A DNA stretch of 64,000 nucleotides from Klebsiella huaxiensis (GTDB lineage: Bacteria > Pseudomonadota > Gammaproteobacteria > Enterobacterales > Enterobacteriaceae). The notes under the pieces were generated by a model. That model did not search any database and was not told the origin of the DNA. It saw only the letters and a program-made list of their open reading frames with translations. Location: contig NZ_CP036175.1 of NCBI RefSeq assembly GCF_003261575.2, positions 4,154,001 through 4,218,000 of the forward strand, read 5' to 3'. The position numbers and the translations under genes are program-made. Shown here one piece after another: positions 16,835 through 26,185 of the stretch (positions within the stretch are counted from its first letter, which is position 1; the number at the start of each line of letters is the position of its first letter).

Positions 16835-16909
16835 TGGGGTATCGCCAAGCGGTAAGGCTCTGGTTTCTGATACCAGCATTCCGAGGTTCGAATCCTCGTA
16901 CCCCAGCCA
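16835..16909 (+). tRNA. glnX: tRNA-Gln (CTG), copy 2
   Basis: 75 bases, identical to the copy at 16725. Last tRNA of the operon, followed within ten bases by a terminator hairpin. Confidence 0.97.
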
Positions 16910-16915
16910 CTTAAT

Positions 16916-16947
16916 AGCAAAAAGCTCGCTTCGGCGGGCTTTTTGCT
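16916..16947 (+). terminator. terminator of the tRNA operon
   Basis: AGCAAAAAGCTCGCT folds back on CGGGCTTTTTGCT around a TCGG loop, with a T-rich tail. It lies directly after the last tRNA. Confidence 0.85.
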
Positions 16948-17012
16948 TTCTGACGTTTACATCACACACATCATTTCGTCGCCCGGCTCAGCACAAGCCG
17001 GGAACGTCTTGT

Positions 17013-18188
17013 TTATAATCCCAACGCGTACTTCAGTGCCTGTCGCTTCAGGACTCCAGCTCGCCCGGCAGCCATCAGACCGATATTTCGCAGCATACGG
17101 ACTGGTGCCAGATCGTTGCTGAACCCGGCATAAAACAGATCCATCCCCGTTTGCATAATCAGGTTATCTGCTCTGCGCCGGGCCTGGTAGCGCTTGAGTA
17201 CAGGCAGACTGGCCCACTCTTCACCATGCTCGCGCGCACAGGAAAGAATATCCAGCAGCGCATCAACATCACGATAGCCTAAATTCACCCCCTGCCCCGC
17301 CAGTGGATGAATGGTGTGCGCGGCGTCGCCCACCAACGCCAATCCCGGCTTAACGTATTGCAGCGCGTGGCGACGGGTCAGCGGGAATGCCCCCGCGCTT
17401 AGCGGTGTAACCTCCCCCAGACGGGACGGAAAATGGCGGGCAATTTCTTGCTGCAGCTGAACCATATTCATTCCCTGCAGTTGGCGGATCCGCGCGGGCG
17501 TGTCGTACCACACGAGTGAAGCCCAATGGTCGAACAGCGGTAAAAATGCGCGCGGTCCCGTTGGAGTGAACTGCTGCCAGGTACTATCACCGGGATCGTC
17601 CACGCACTGCACGCTTATCAACATACAGGATTGCTGATACTGCCACGCCTGCACGCCGATTCCCGCCAGTTGTCTTACCTGCGAGTTAGCGCCGTCCGCA
17701 CCAATCACTAGCCGTGCGTCGTACTGATTATCATCGGTCAACGTTAGTGAAGCATGTGCTTCTGCGTGGCGCATTTCCTTCAATGACGCACCCACATGAA
17801 GAGAGACTTGCGCATGGGCTTCCAGCGCCTGCCATAAAGCAAGCTGGAGGACGTTATTTTCCACCATGTAGCCCAGCTCAGGCAGCTCCAGTTCTGTCGC
17901 ATTAAAGGCAACATGGGCACTTTCCCACTCCCAGGTCTCCAGTTGACGATAAGCATGGGCGCGCATCGCCCGCACAGCATCCCAGACACCCAGGCTTTTC
18001 AGCAGCCCGACCGATGACGCGCTGATGGCCGAAATTCGCACATCAGGCGGCGAAGACGCATCAAAAGCAGGTGGTGCATTCTTTTCAATGACCGTCACCG
18101 TAAAACCTTGCTGTGCCAGCCCAAGCGCCAGGGCGCCGCCCACCATTCCACCGCCGACGATAACAACATCTGTTGCATGAATTGTCAT
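17013..18188 (-). CDS. ubiF: UbiF, 3-demethoxyubiquinol 3-hydroxylase
   Basis: 391 residues, as in E. coli. FAD-dependent aromatic hydroxylase: the N-terminal dinucleotide motif GGGMVGGALALG (about 12-23), IGADGANS with the DG motif, and the second FAD motif VGDAAHTIHPLAGQG near 288-302. It adds the last ring hydroxyl in ubiquinone synthesis. It diverges from miaB and ends just after the tRNA operon terminator, convergent with it. Confidence 0.97.
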   Translation of the reverse strand: MTIHATDVVIVGGGMVGGALALGLAQQGFTVTVIEKNAPPAFDASSPPDVRISAISASSVGLLKSLGVWDAVRAMRAHAYRQLETWEWESAHVAFNATELELPELGYMVENNVLQLALWQALEAHAQVSLHVGASLKEMRHAEAHASLTLTDDNQYDARLVIGADGANSQVRQLAGIGVQAWQYQQSCMLISVQCVDDPGDSTWQQFTPTGPRAFLPLFDHWASLVWYDTPARIRQLQGMNMVQLQQEIARHFPSRLGEVTPLSAGAFPLTRRHALQYVKPGLALVGDAAHTIHPLAGQGVNLGYRDVDALLDILSCAREHGEEWASLPVLKRYQARRRADNLIMQTGMDLFYAGFSNDLAPVRMLRNIGLMAAGRAGVLKRQALKYALGL

Positions 18189-18396
18189 GGCTATTATCCT
18201 TAAACCCGAATCCCTTAAGTTTACCGGATTTTTATTCGCCTTGTGGTGATTACGGTCGTACTGGTCACGGCGCGGTCAAAGCATTACAATACGCGCCCTG
18301 CAATCCTGGCTTCATACCCGTCACGCTTCACATTGCAGAGCAACGTCCGGTGAAGAAAATGACATTGGGTATACCTACTTAAGCATGAGCAAGTCG

Positions 18397-19821
18397 ATGA
18401 CAAAAAAACTCCATATTAAAACCTGGGGCTGTCAGATGAACGAATACGATTCATCAAAGATGGCCGATCTGCTGGATGCCACGCACGGGTATCAACTCAC
18501 CGAAGTGGCGGAAGAAGCAGATGTGCTGCTGCTCAACACCTGCTCAATCCGTGAGAAGGCTCAGGAAAAAGTTTTCCATCAGCTAGGACGCTGGAAGCTG
18601 CTGAAAGAGAAGAATCCCAACTTGATCATCGGCGTCGGCGGCTGCGTAGCCTCTCAGGAGGGCGATCATATTCGTCAGCGCGCCCACTACGTCGATATTA
18701 TTTTTGGGCCGCAAACCCTGCACCGCCTGCCGGAGATGATCAACTCTGTACGTGGCAACCGTAGCCCGGTCGTCGATATCAGCTTCCCGGAAATCGAAAA
18801 GTTCGATCGCCTACCGGAACCGCGCGCCGAAGGCCCCAGCGCTTTTGTTTCTATCATGGAAGGCTGCAACAAATATTGCACCTATTGCGTGGTGCCTTAC
18901 ACTCGCGGTGAAGAAGTCAGCCGCCCGAGCGACGATATTCTGTTTGAAATCGCACAGCTCGCGGCTCAGGGCGTGCGTGAAGTTAACCTGCTCGGGCAGA
19001 ACGTGAACGCCTGGCGCGGTGAAAATTACGATGGCACCCCTGGCAGCTTCGCCGATCTGCTGCGTCTGGTTGCGGCGATAGACGGCATCGATCGGATCCG
19101 CTTTACCACCAGCCACCCGATCGAATTCACCGATGACATTATTGAGGTTTATCGCGACACACCGGAGCTGGTGAGCTTCCTGCATCTGCCAGTGCAGAGC
19201 GGTTCCGACCGCGTGCTGAACCTGATGGGGCGTACCCACACGGCTCTGGAATACAAAGCGATTATCCGCAAACTGCGCGCGGCGCGTCCTGATATTCAGA
19301 TTAGCTCCGACTTCATCGTCGGCTTCCCAGGTGAAACCACCCAGGATTTCGAGCAGACCATGAAGCTGATTGCGGATGTGAATTTCGATATGAGCTACAG
19401 CTTTATCTTCTCTGCTCGTCCGGGAACACCGGCAGCCGACATGGTCGATGACGTGCCGGAAGAGGATAAGAAGCAGCGCCTGTATATTCTACAGGAGCGT
19501 ATCAACCAGCAGGCAACGGCCTGGAGCCGTCGTATGCTCGGCACCGTGCAGCGTATTCTGGTGGAGGGCACCTCGCGTAAGAGCATCATGGAACTGTCGG
19601 GCCGTACCGAGAATAACCGCGTGGTCAACTTTGAAGGTTCACCTGAGATGATTGGTAAGTTTGTTGATGTCGAAATCACCGATGTCTGGACAAACTCCCT
19701 GCGCGGTAAAGTCGTGCGCACCGAGGACGAAATGGGCCTGCGCATCGCAGAAACGCCGGAATCGGTGATTGCTCGTACCCGTAAAGAAAACGATCTTGGC
19801 GTCGGTATCTACCAGCCATGA
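18397..19821 (+). CDS. miaB: MiaB, tRNA-2-methylthio-N6-dimethylallyladenosine synthase
   Basis: 474 residues from the ATG at 18397 (MTKKLHIKTWGC), matching the E. coli length. A second ATG four codons upstream (18385, MSKS) is possible, and neither has a strong ribosome site. Cluster ligands are Cys12, Cys49 and Cys83 in the N-terminal methylthiotransferase domain and Cys157, Cys161, Cys164 in the radical-SAM motif CNKYCTYC. A TRAM domain ends the protein. It thiomethylates i6A37 in tRNAs reading UNN codons. First of miaB-ybeZ-ybeY-ybeX-lnt. Confidence 0.97.
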   Translation: MTKKLHIKTWGCQMNEYDSSKMADLLDATHGYQLTEVAEEADVLLLNTCSIREKAQEKVFHQLGRWKLLKEKNPNLIIGVGGCVASQEGDHIRQRAHYVDIIFGPQTLHRLPEMINSVRGNRSPVVDISFPEIEKFDRLPEPRAEGPSAFVSIMEGCNKYCTYCVVPYTRGEEVSRPSDDILFEIAQLAAQGVREVNLLGQNVNAWRGENYDGTPGSFADLLRLVAAIDGIDRIRFTTSHPIEFTDDIIEVYRDTPELVSFLHLPVQSGSDRVLNLMGRTHTALEYKAIIRKLRAARPDIQISSDFIVGFPGETTQDFEQTMKLIADVNFDMSYSFIFSARPGTPAADMVDDVPEEDKKQRLYILQERINQQATAWSRRMLGTVQRILVEGTSRKSIMELSGRTENNRVVNFEGSPEMIGKFVDVEITDVWTNSLRGKVVRTEDEMGLRIAETPESVIARTRKENDLGVGIYQP

Positions 19822-19828
19822 TCCATTC

Positions 19829-19857
19829 AGGCCTGCCGACTCCGGCAGGCCTTGTAT
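19829..19857 (+). terminator. hairpin after miaB, possible attenuator before ybeZ
   Basis: AGGCCTGCCG pairs with CGGCAGGCCT around a short ACTC loop, followed by TGTATTTCC. The T tract is weak, so it may only partly separate miaB from ybeZYX-lnt. Confidence 0.6.
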
Positions 19858-19976
19858 TTCCTCTCCTGAACCCAATATCTACAGCGATGCTTGCGCCATA
19901 TTCCGATGACGTGAATAATTTCCTGACAGGCCGGCGAACGTTTACCTTCCGGCTACCTATGCATAAGAGGAACAGT

Positions 19977-21023
19977 TTGAACACAGACACTCGCGAAATC
20001 ACCCTTGAGCCCGCTGATAATGCCCGTCTGCTGAGCCTTTGCGGCCCGTTTGATGACAACATTAAACAGCTGGAACGCCGTCTCGGTATCGAGATTAATC
20101 GTCGTGACAACCACTTTAAAATAACCGGTCGCCCGATTTGCGTCACCGCTGCGGCGGATATCCTGCGCAGCCTGTATGTCGATACTGCACCGATGCGCGG
20201 CGAACTTCAGGATATTGAACCGGAACAGATTCATCTGGCAATCAAAGAGGCCCGCGTGCTGGAGCAAAGCGCCGAAAGCGTGCCGGACTTCGGCAAGGCC
20301 ATCAATATCAAAACCAAGCGTGGCGTCATCAAGCCGCGTACGCCGAATCAGGCGCAGTATATTGCCAATATTCTTGACCACGATATTACCTTCGGCGTTG
20401 GTCCTGCCGGGACCGGTAAAACCTACCTTGCAGTTGCTGCTGCGGTCGACGCGCTGGAGCGTCAGGATGTTCGTCGTATTCTGCTGACCCGCCCGGCCGT
20501 TGAAGCCGGGGAAAAGCTGGGCTTCCTGCCTGGCGATTTGAGTCAAAAAGTCGACCCGTATCTGCGCCCGCTGTACGACGCGCTGTTCGAGATGCTTGGT
20601 TTTGAGAAAGTCGAGAAGCTGATTGAGCGCAACGTGATTGAAGTCGCGCCGCTGGCCTATATGCGCGGTCGTACGCTGAACGATGCCTTTATCATCCTGG
20701 ATGAGAGCCAGAACACCACCATCGAACAGATGAAAATGTTCCTGACCCGTATCGGTTTTAACTCCAAAGCGGTTATTACCGGTGACGTCACTCAGATTGA
20801 CCTGCCGCGCAGCACCAAATCCGGCCTGCGTCACGCGATTGAAGTGCTGGCAGAAGTCGATGAGATTAGCTTCAACTTCTTCCATAGCGATGATGTGGTG
20901 CGCCACCCGGTTGTCGCCCGCATTGTTAACGCCTATGAAGCATGGGAAGAAGCGGACCAAAAACGTAAAGCAGAACTGGCCGCCGAGCGTAAACGCGAAG
21001 CCCAGGAACAGGAGCATAAATGA
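19977..21023 (+). CDS. ybeZ: YbeZ (PhoL), PhoH-family ATPase
   Basis: 348 residues from TTG 19977, chosen because AAGAGGA lies seven bases before it and the protein then begins like E. coli YbeZ (LNTDTREITLEPADNA; 346). An ATG six codons upstream (MHKRNS) lacks a ribosome site. An N-terminal KH-like region precedes the Walker A motif GPAGTGKT and Walker B FIILDESQN. The family is linked to RNA metabolism and works with YbeY in ribosome maturation and RNA quality control. Its 3' end overlaps ybeY by four bases (ATGA). Confidence 0.94.
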   Translation: MNTDTREITLEPADNARLLSLCGPFDDNIKQLERRLGIEINRRDNHFKITGRPICVTAAADILRSLYVDTAPMRGELQDIEPEQIHLAIKEARVLEQSAESVPDFGKAINIKTKRGVIKPRTPNQAQYIANILDHDITFGVGPAGTGKTYLAVAAAVDALERQDVRRILLTRPAVEAGEKLGFLPGDLSQKVDPYLRPLYDALFEMLGFEKVEKLIERNVIEVAPLAYMRGRTLNDAFIILDESQNTTIEQMKMFLTRIGFNSKAVITGDVTQIDLPRSTKSGLRHAIEVLAEVDEISFNFFHSDDVVRHPVVARIVNAYEAWEEADQKRKAELAAERKREAQEQEHK

Positions 21024-21487
21024 GTCAGGTCATTCTCGATTTACAGTTGGCTTGCGAAAATAACAGCGGAATGCCGGACGAGACCCAGTTTCAGCGCTGG
21101 GTCGATACCGTTATCCCGCAGTTCCAGGAAGAGTCAGAAGTCACGATTCGCCTGGTTGATGAAGCGGAAAGCCATGAGCTGAACATGACCTATCGCGGGA
21201 AGGATAAGCCAACTAACGTGCTGTCTTTTCCGTTTGAAGCCCCGCCGGGCATCGAAATGCCGCTGCTTGGCGATCTGGTCATCTGCCGTCAGGTGGTTGA
21301 ACAGGAAGCAAAAGAGCAAGGCAAACCGCTGGAGGCGCACTGGGCGCATATGGTTGTCCACGGTAGCCTGCATCTTTTAGGCTACGACCATATCGTTGAC
21401 GAAGAAGCGGAAGAGATGGAATCCCTCGAAACAGAGATAATGCTTGCTCTGGGCTATGAGGATCCGTACATTGCCGAGAAGGAATAA
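21020..21487 (+). CDS. ybeY: YbeY, 16S rRNA maturation endoribonuclease
   Basis: 155 residues. The zinc motif HGSLHLLGYDH supplies three His ligands (114, 118, 124), and Arg59 of TYRGKDKPTNVLSFPF is the conserved catalytic region. It takes part in 16S rRNA 3'-end processing and quality control of 70S ribosomes. It overlaps ybeZ by ATGA, indicating translational coupling. Confidence 0.97.
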   Translation: MSQVILDLQLACENNSGMPDETQFQRWVDTVIPQFQEESEVTIRLVDEAESHELNMTYRGKDKPTNVLSFPFEAPPGIEMPLLGDLVICRQVVEQEAKEQGKPLEAHWAHMVVHGSLHLLGYDHIVDEEAEEMESLETEIMLALGYEDPYIAEKE

Positions 21488-21585
21488 CCTGACGCCGGCT
21501 TTGCCGGCGACTGGCCGCTATGCCGAACGCTGAGTATACGCGTGACGAGCGACTATTTAACCAACATGAGAACCCATACGACGCC

Positions 21586-22464
21586 ATGAGCGACGACAAT
21601 TCACACAGTAGCGACACAGTAAACAGCAAAAAGGGATTCTTCTCCCTGTTACTCAGCCAGCTCTTTCACGGTGAACCCAAAAATCGTGACGAACTACTGG
21701 CGCTGATCCGTGATTCCGGGCAAAACGATCTTATCGACGAAGACACGCGCGATATGCTCGAAGGGGTAATGGATATCGCCGACCAACGCGTCCGCGACAT
21801 CATGATCCCTCGCTCGCAGATGATTACCCTGAAACGTAACCAGACGTTGGACGAATGCCTCGATGTGATAATCGAATCCGCCCACTCGCGTTTCCCGGTG
21901 ATCAGCGAAGATAAAGATCACATTGAAGGGATTCTGATGGCCAAAGATCTGCTGCCGTTTATGCGCAGCGACGCGGAAGCCTTCAGCATGGAAAAAGTGT
22001 TGCGCCCGGCGGTTGTCGTGCCTGAAAGCAAGCGGGTTGACCGCATGCTGAAAGAGTTCCGCTCCCAGCGTTATCATATGGCTATCGTTATCGATGAGTT
22101 TGGTGGCGTCTCGGGTCTGGTGACCATTGAAGACATCCTTGAACTGATCGTCGGTGAGATCGAAGACGAATACGATGAAGAAGAAGATATCGATTTTCGT
22201 CAACTGAGCCGCCACACATGGACGGTACGCGCGCTCGCCTCAATCGAAGACTTCAACGAAGCCTACGGAACCCACTTCAGCGACGAAGAGGTCGACACCA
22301 TCGGCGGCCTGGTGATGCAAGCATTTGGTCATCTGCCAGCCCGCGGCGAGTCTATCGAAATTGATGGTTACCAATTCAAGGTCGCAATGGCTGACAGCAG
22401 ACGTATTATTCAGGTACATGTAAAACTTCCTGATGACGCGCCTCAGCCGAAGCTGGAAGACTAA
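21586..22464 (+). CDS. ybeX: YbeX (CorC), CBS-domain protein
   Basis: 292 residues from ATG 21586 (MSDDNSHSSD), the E. coli length; an open frame extends upstream but without support. Two CBS domains lie at about 68-190 (IMIPRSQMITL, FGGVSGLVTIEDILELIVGEI), followed by an acidic stretch and a CorC/HlyC C-terminal domain (about 205-285). It was named for Mg/Co efflux; later work points to a role in ribosome homeostasis, consistent with the ybeZYX operon. Confidence 0.95.
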   Translation: MSDDNSHSSDTVNSKKGFFSLLLSQLFHGEPKNRDELLALIRDSGQNDLIDEDTRDMLEGVMDIADQRVRDIMIPRSQMITLKRNQTLDECLDVIIESAHSRFPVISEDKDHIEGILMAKDLLPFMRSDAEAFSMEKVLRPAVVVPESKRVDRMLKEFRSQRYHMAIVIDEFGGVSGLVTIEDILELIVGEIEDEYDEEEDIDFRQLSRHTWTVRALASIEDFNEAYGTHFSDEEVDTIGGLVMQAFGHLPARGESIEIDGYQFKVAMADSRRIIQVHVKLPDDAPQPKLED

Positions 22465-22486
22465 TCCAACGGGACGATTAACCTAA

Positions 22487-24025
22487 ATGGTATTTGCCTC
22501 TCTTATTGAACGCCAGCGCGTACGCCTGCTGCTGGCGTTGTTATTCGGAGCCAGCGGAACGCTGGCTTTTTCACCTTATGATTTCTGGCCAGCAGCGATT
22601 ATTTCGCTAAGCGGTTTGCAAGGTTTAACCCTTAATCGTCGACCGGTGCAAAGCGCCGCTATTGGTTATTTCTGGGGGCTAGGCCTGTTTGGTTCCGGGA
22701 TTAACTGGGTCTACGTCAGCATCGCGCAGTTCGGCGGGATGCCGGGGCCGGTCAACGTTTTCCTGGTTGTTCTGCTGGCGGCTTATCTGTCCCTTTATAC
22801 CGGGTTATTCGCCGGTATTCTTTCGCGCCTGTGGCCGAAAACCAACTGGATACGCCTGGCTATTGCCGCGCCAGTGGTGTGGCAAATTACCGAATTCCTG
22901 CGCGGCTGGGTCCTGACCGGCTTCCCGTGGCTACAGTTTGGCTATAGCCAGATTGACGGGCCCCTGAAAGGCCTGGCCCCTGTTATGGGCGTTGAGGCGA
23001 TAAACTTCCTGCTGATGGTTGTCAGCGGGCTGCTGGTGCTGGCACTTATGCAGCGTAGCTGGAAACCGCTGATCGCCGCCGTCGTGCTGTTCGCTCTCCC
23101 CTTCCCTCTGCGTTACATTCAGTGGCATCAGCAACTACCGGAGCGAGCAACCGAGGTTTCGCTGGTTCAGGGCGACATCCCTCAGGCAATGAAATGGGAC
23201 CAGAATCAGTTGCTCAATACGCTGAAAACTTATCTGGATCTCACCCAGCCGCACATGGGTAAATCACAGCTGATTATCTGGCCGGAGTCCGCAATTCCGG
23301 ACCTCGAAATTAACCAGCAGCGTTTTCTCAGCATGATGGACGACCTGATGCGGTCGAAAAATAGCTCGCTTATCACCGGCATTGTCGATGCGCGACTGAA
23401 CACAAAGAACCGCTACGATACCTACAACACCATCATCACGCTGGGCAAAGATAATCCGTACAGCTACGACTCGAAAAATCGCTACAACAAAAACCACCTG
23501 GTACCGTTTGGCGAGTTTGTGCCACTGGAATCGATTCTTCGCCCGCTGGCGCCGTTCTTTGACCTGCCGATGTCCTCTTTCAGTCGCGGGCCTTACGTGC
23601 AGCCCCAGCTTGTCGCGCATAATATGCGTCTGACGGCAGCCATCTGCTACGAGATTATTCTTGGCGAGCAGGTGCGCGATAACTTCCGTCCGGATACTGA
23701 CTTCCTGCTAACTATCTCTAACGATGCGTGGTTCGGGAAATCTATCGGTCCGTGGCAGCACTTCCAGATGGCGCGGATGCGCGCGCTGGAGCTGGCCCGT
23801 CCGCTGCTACGCAGCACAAATAATGGCATTACCGCCGTCATCGGCCCACGCGGTGAAATTCAGGAGATGATCCCGCAGTTTACTCGTGCCGTATTGACCA
23901 CCAAAGTGACCCCGACGTCTGGTCTGACACCGTACGCCCGTACGGGGAACTGGCCGCTGTGGACGCTGACCGTCCTGTTTGGTTTTGGTGCACTACTGAT
24001 GAGCCTGCGAACTCGCAAGCAGTAA
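22487..24025 (+). CDS. lnt: apolipoprotein N-acyltransferase
   Basis: 512 residues, as in E. coli. About eight hydrophobic helices surround a periplasmic nitrilase domain (about 220-480) with the catalytic triad in IIWPESAIPD (Glu near 267), NKNHLVPFGE (Lys near 335) and AAICYEI (Cys near 387). It adds the third acyl chain to the N-terminal Cys of outer-membrane lipoproteins; chiQ, lptE and rlpA products in this window are such lipoproteins. Last of the ybeZYX-lnt group. Confidence 0.97.
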   Translation: MVFASLIERQRVRLLLALLFGASGTLAFSPYDFWPAAIISLSGLQGLTLNRRPVQSAAIGYFWGLGLFGSGINWVYVSIAQFGGMPGPVNVFLVVLLAAYLSLYTGLFAGILSRLWPKTNWIRLAIAAPVVWQITEFLRGWVLTGFPWLQFGYSQIDGPLKGLAPVMGVEAINFLLMVVSGLLVLALMQRSWKPLIAAVVLFALPFPLRYIQWHQQLPERATEVSLVQGDIPQAMKWDQNQLLNTLKTYLDLTQPHMGKSQLIIWPESAIPDLEINQQRFLSMMDDLMRSKNSSLITGIVDARLNTKNRYDTYNTIITLGKDNPYSYDSKNRYNKNHLVPFGEFVPLESILRPLAPFFDLPMSSFSRGPYVQPQLVAHNMRLTAAICYEIILGEQVRDNFRPDTDFLLTISNDAWFGKSIGPWQHFQMARMRALELARPLLRSTNNGITAVIGPRGEIQEMIPQFTRAVLTTKVTPTSGLTPYARTGNWPLWTLTVLFGFGALLMSLRTRKQ

Positions 24026-24030
24026 GCAAA

Positions 24031-24060
24031 ATGGGGGGAATCGAACGCTCTTCCCCCCTG
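24031..24060. terminator. shared hairpin terminator between lnt and the convergent rhomboid gene
   Basis: GGGGGGAA pairs with TTCCCCCC around a ten-base loop. On the minus strand it is followed by ATTTTGC, so it best serves the minus-strand gene; on the plus strand the tail is poor in T. Confidence 0.65.
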
Positions 24061-24065
24061 TCCCA

Positions 24066-26003
24066 TTAGTCAACATCAGGAAGACAGGCTACGTCACCAT
24101 ACTGCGGATGACGAACGAGCACCCTCGGAGCAAGCGACTTATCGCGATCCAGCACCGTCAGCGCTTTTGCCCCCAACACATATATCTGCTTGCCATCGGC
24201 TGAAAACCGAACTTGCCTTGCGCGGCTGGCAGGGTAAACCCCCACAACCTGGCTCGCATCCACGCTGAGCAGAACGATATATCCTTCCAGCCCATAGGTC
24301 GTTAATGCAATATATCGACCATCTGGGCTTATCGCTTCAGCAGAATAGATACTTCGGTTGCACCATTGAGCCAGTAGCTTCGGTTGCTGTGATGTCAGGC
24401 CAATCCGTGAAATTCCCTGGCTGTCGGCAAAAATAACCTCACCCGTTTCCGGGCGAAAACCGACAACGCTCGTCGTCCCCTGGGTATCCCCCGCCGGATA
24501 GTCCACCTTCTGGTGGGTACTGGTGTCAATACGCACGATATCGCTTCTCCCCATATCGGGGACCAGTAGTGTTTTTTCGTCCAGCGAGAGCGCAATTGGC
24601 CTTATGTTATAGCCGCCACTCCTACCTGCTCCGTCATGTGTTCCCAGCGAAATATCGCCGACCGGCTGATATGACGTAAGGTCAATAGCTGAAATAGTGT
24701 TGCTAGTCCGGTTCATTACCCAGGCACGCTTACCGTCGCGAGAAATCACCATCGCGTCCGGGCTACGCCCCGTTGCGATAGTCTGAATAACTTCCCCCGT
24801 CGCCACCCGAATCACCGACAATGAATCCGGTTCAAACCCTGTCGCATAGAGCCGCGTTTCATCCGGACTAAGCTCCAGCGCCCTGACCCCCCGATCGCCA
24901 CAATCACTACAGCGCCCTTTGTAATTTGCAGCCCTTACCGTGCCGGTAAACGTTCTCAGAATCTTATGCTGTTCCAGGCTGTAAACCGAGATGGTGTTGT
25001 TATCCTCAACCGCCGCGTACAGCGTCTTTCCATCCTTACTCAGCGCGATGTCGTTAATGTCAGGTATCTCAGCCAGTGTCGTGCCGCGGGCCTCCTCATT
25101 GCTTACCGGCTCTGGCAGCCTGGTCATATGCTTTTCACGTTCATCAGCCAGCACCTTTCTTCTCAGCTGCCGCTCTTTCTCAACGGACAGGGGATAAAAC
25201 TCATCACGCAGGCTCGCCCTGACCTCCAGGTCCGATTCATCAATCTGCCGCTGCGCAAGCCACGTCCCACCCAGCAACAGCGCGCAGCAGCCGCAAAAGA
25301 GTAATGCATCCAGAAGCAGCTTTTTTCGCGAGCCCACCTGAATCAGGACTATCGCAAAACCGATGGCTGCTCCGGCGCACAGTCCGCCGACGTGGCTGGC
25401 ATTATCAACCTCCTGCTGAGTACCATACAAAAGCGTTAGCACGACCATGCCCAGCACGGAATACAATCTTCGTCGATCGTTTTCACTGCGCGTGCCTGGC
25501 TCCGCAAAAACCAGCGCGACTATTGATGCACCAGCCAGCCCCATAATGGCACCGGACGCGCCGATGCTGATAATCACCTGCGGCGCCAAAGACAAAAAAT
25601 GGATGACAGTCTCACCACCAGTCCCCCGGTCGCTCAGTGCATAGCAGGCGCTCACGAGAGAACCAAAAGAGCCGGATAGCAAATACACAACCAACAGACG
25701 CCACCTGCCCAGCAATCTTTCAGCAACAGCGCCAATAACCGCCAGAGCAAGCATATTCAAGAACAGATGAGAAAAAGAGCCATGGAGAAAAAGGCTGACA
25801 ACCAGCCGCCAGGATTCTCCGGTTAACGTTAGCGCCGCAACGTTTGCTCCTAAGTGAATCAGCGTCGCGTGATTAATATCACCATCCGCAGATGATCGAG
25901 AAAAATAGCCAAACCAAACCACGTTCAGGGCAATAAGGAGAAATGTTACATAAGGGATCTTAACGACGACGAAAGAAGGCGAGTTGAAATGTTGTGCAGC
26001 CAT
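24066..26003 (-). CDS. rhomboid intramembrane protease fused to a C-terminal beta-propeller
   Basis: 645 residues from ATG 26003 (MAAQHFNSP), chosen for the GGGAAG site nine bases upstream; a TTG 12 codons earlier lacks one. Residues 19-222 form a rhomboid core: SWRLVVSLFLHGSFSHLFLNM (65-84 region) has the conserved WR, His and Asn; GASG places the catalytic Ser at 150; ASHVGG places His at 204. A seventh hydrophobic helix at about 228-247 should put the rest outside if the N-terminus is cytoplasmic. Residues 255-310 are a charged linker. From about 311 to 645 run repeats such as LSKDGKTLYAAVEDNNTISVY and ISRDGKRAWVMNRTSNTISA, typical YVTN-type propeller blades. Several Cys (365, 368, 548, 640) could be disulfides. 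Substrate unknown. Confidence 0.9.
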   Translation of the reverse strand: MAAQHFNSPSFVVVKIPYVTFLLIALNVVWFGYFSRSSADGDINHATLIHLGANVAALTLTGESWRLVVSLFLHGSFSHLFLNMLALAVIGAVAERLLGRWRLLVVYLLSGSFGSLVSACYALSDRGTGGETVIHFLSLAPQVIISIGASGAIMGLAGASIVALVFAEPGTRSENDRRRLYSVLGMVVLTLLYGTQQEVDNASHVGGLCAGAAIGFAIVLIQVGSRKKLLLDALLFCGCCALLLGGTWLAQRQIDESDLEVRASLRDEFYPLSVEKERQLRRKVLADEREKHMTRLPEPVSNEEARGTTLAEIPDINDIALSKDGKTLYAAVEDNNTISVYSLEQHKILRTFTGTVRAANYKGRCSDCGDRGVRALELSPDETRLYATGFEPDSLSVIRVATGEVIQTIATGRSPDAMVISRDGKRAWVMNRTSNTISAIDLTSYQPVGDISLGTHDGAGRSGGYNIRPIALSLDEKTLLVPDMGRSDIVRIDTSTHQKVDYPAGDTQGTTSVVGFRPETGEVIFADSQGISRIGLTSQQPKLLAQWCNRSIYSAEAISPDGRYIALTTYGLEGYIVLLSVDASQVVGVYPASRARQVRFSADGKQIYVLGAKALTVLDRDKSLAPRVLVRHPQYGDVACLPDVD

Positions 26004-26123
26004 AACGATTTTCTTCCCTGAAAATATGAACGCTAACAAGACCGATATTTTAACTTAGAAATCAACTTATGCCGACGTGAACAGAGTGATATCTCACTCA
26101 ATTCAGCTTTCTTCACCAGATTC

Positions 26124-26139
26124 TGGCACGTGAATTGCA
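26124..26139 (+). promoter_or_regulatory. sigma-54 promoter upstream of gltI
   Basis: TGGCACGTGAATTGCA matches the sigma-54 consensus TGGCAC-N5-TTGCA in full, with GG and GC ten bases apart. It points towards gltI, about 270 bases from its start. In E. coli the gltI operon is reported as NtrC-activated. Confidence 0.8.
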
Positions 26140-26185
26140 AAATAAATCTTAGAGATGAATTGCATTCGTCTACTGGCCAGACGCT

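Noticed and set aside
16226..16920. Open frames with repeated peptides (MAGVPGFEPGNAG) across the tRNA cluster, and repeat spacing that superficially recalls an array
   Set aside because: The repeats are the tRNA-Gln genes read in coding frames; these are spurious proteins and there is no CRISPR.
19818..19976. N-terminal extension of YbeZ by 53 residues
   Set aside because: The added part covers the miaB terminator hairpin and lacks a ribosome site; the TTG at 19977 has AAGAGGA at the right distance.
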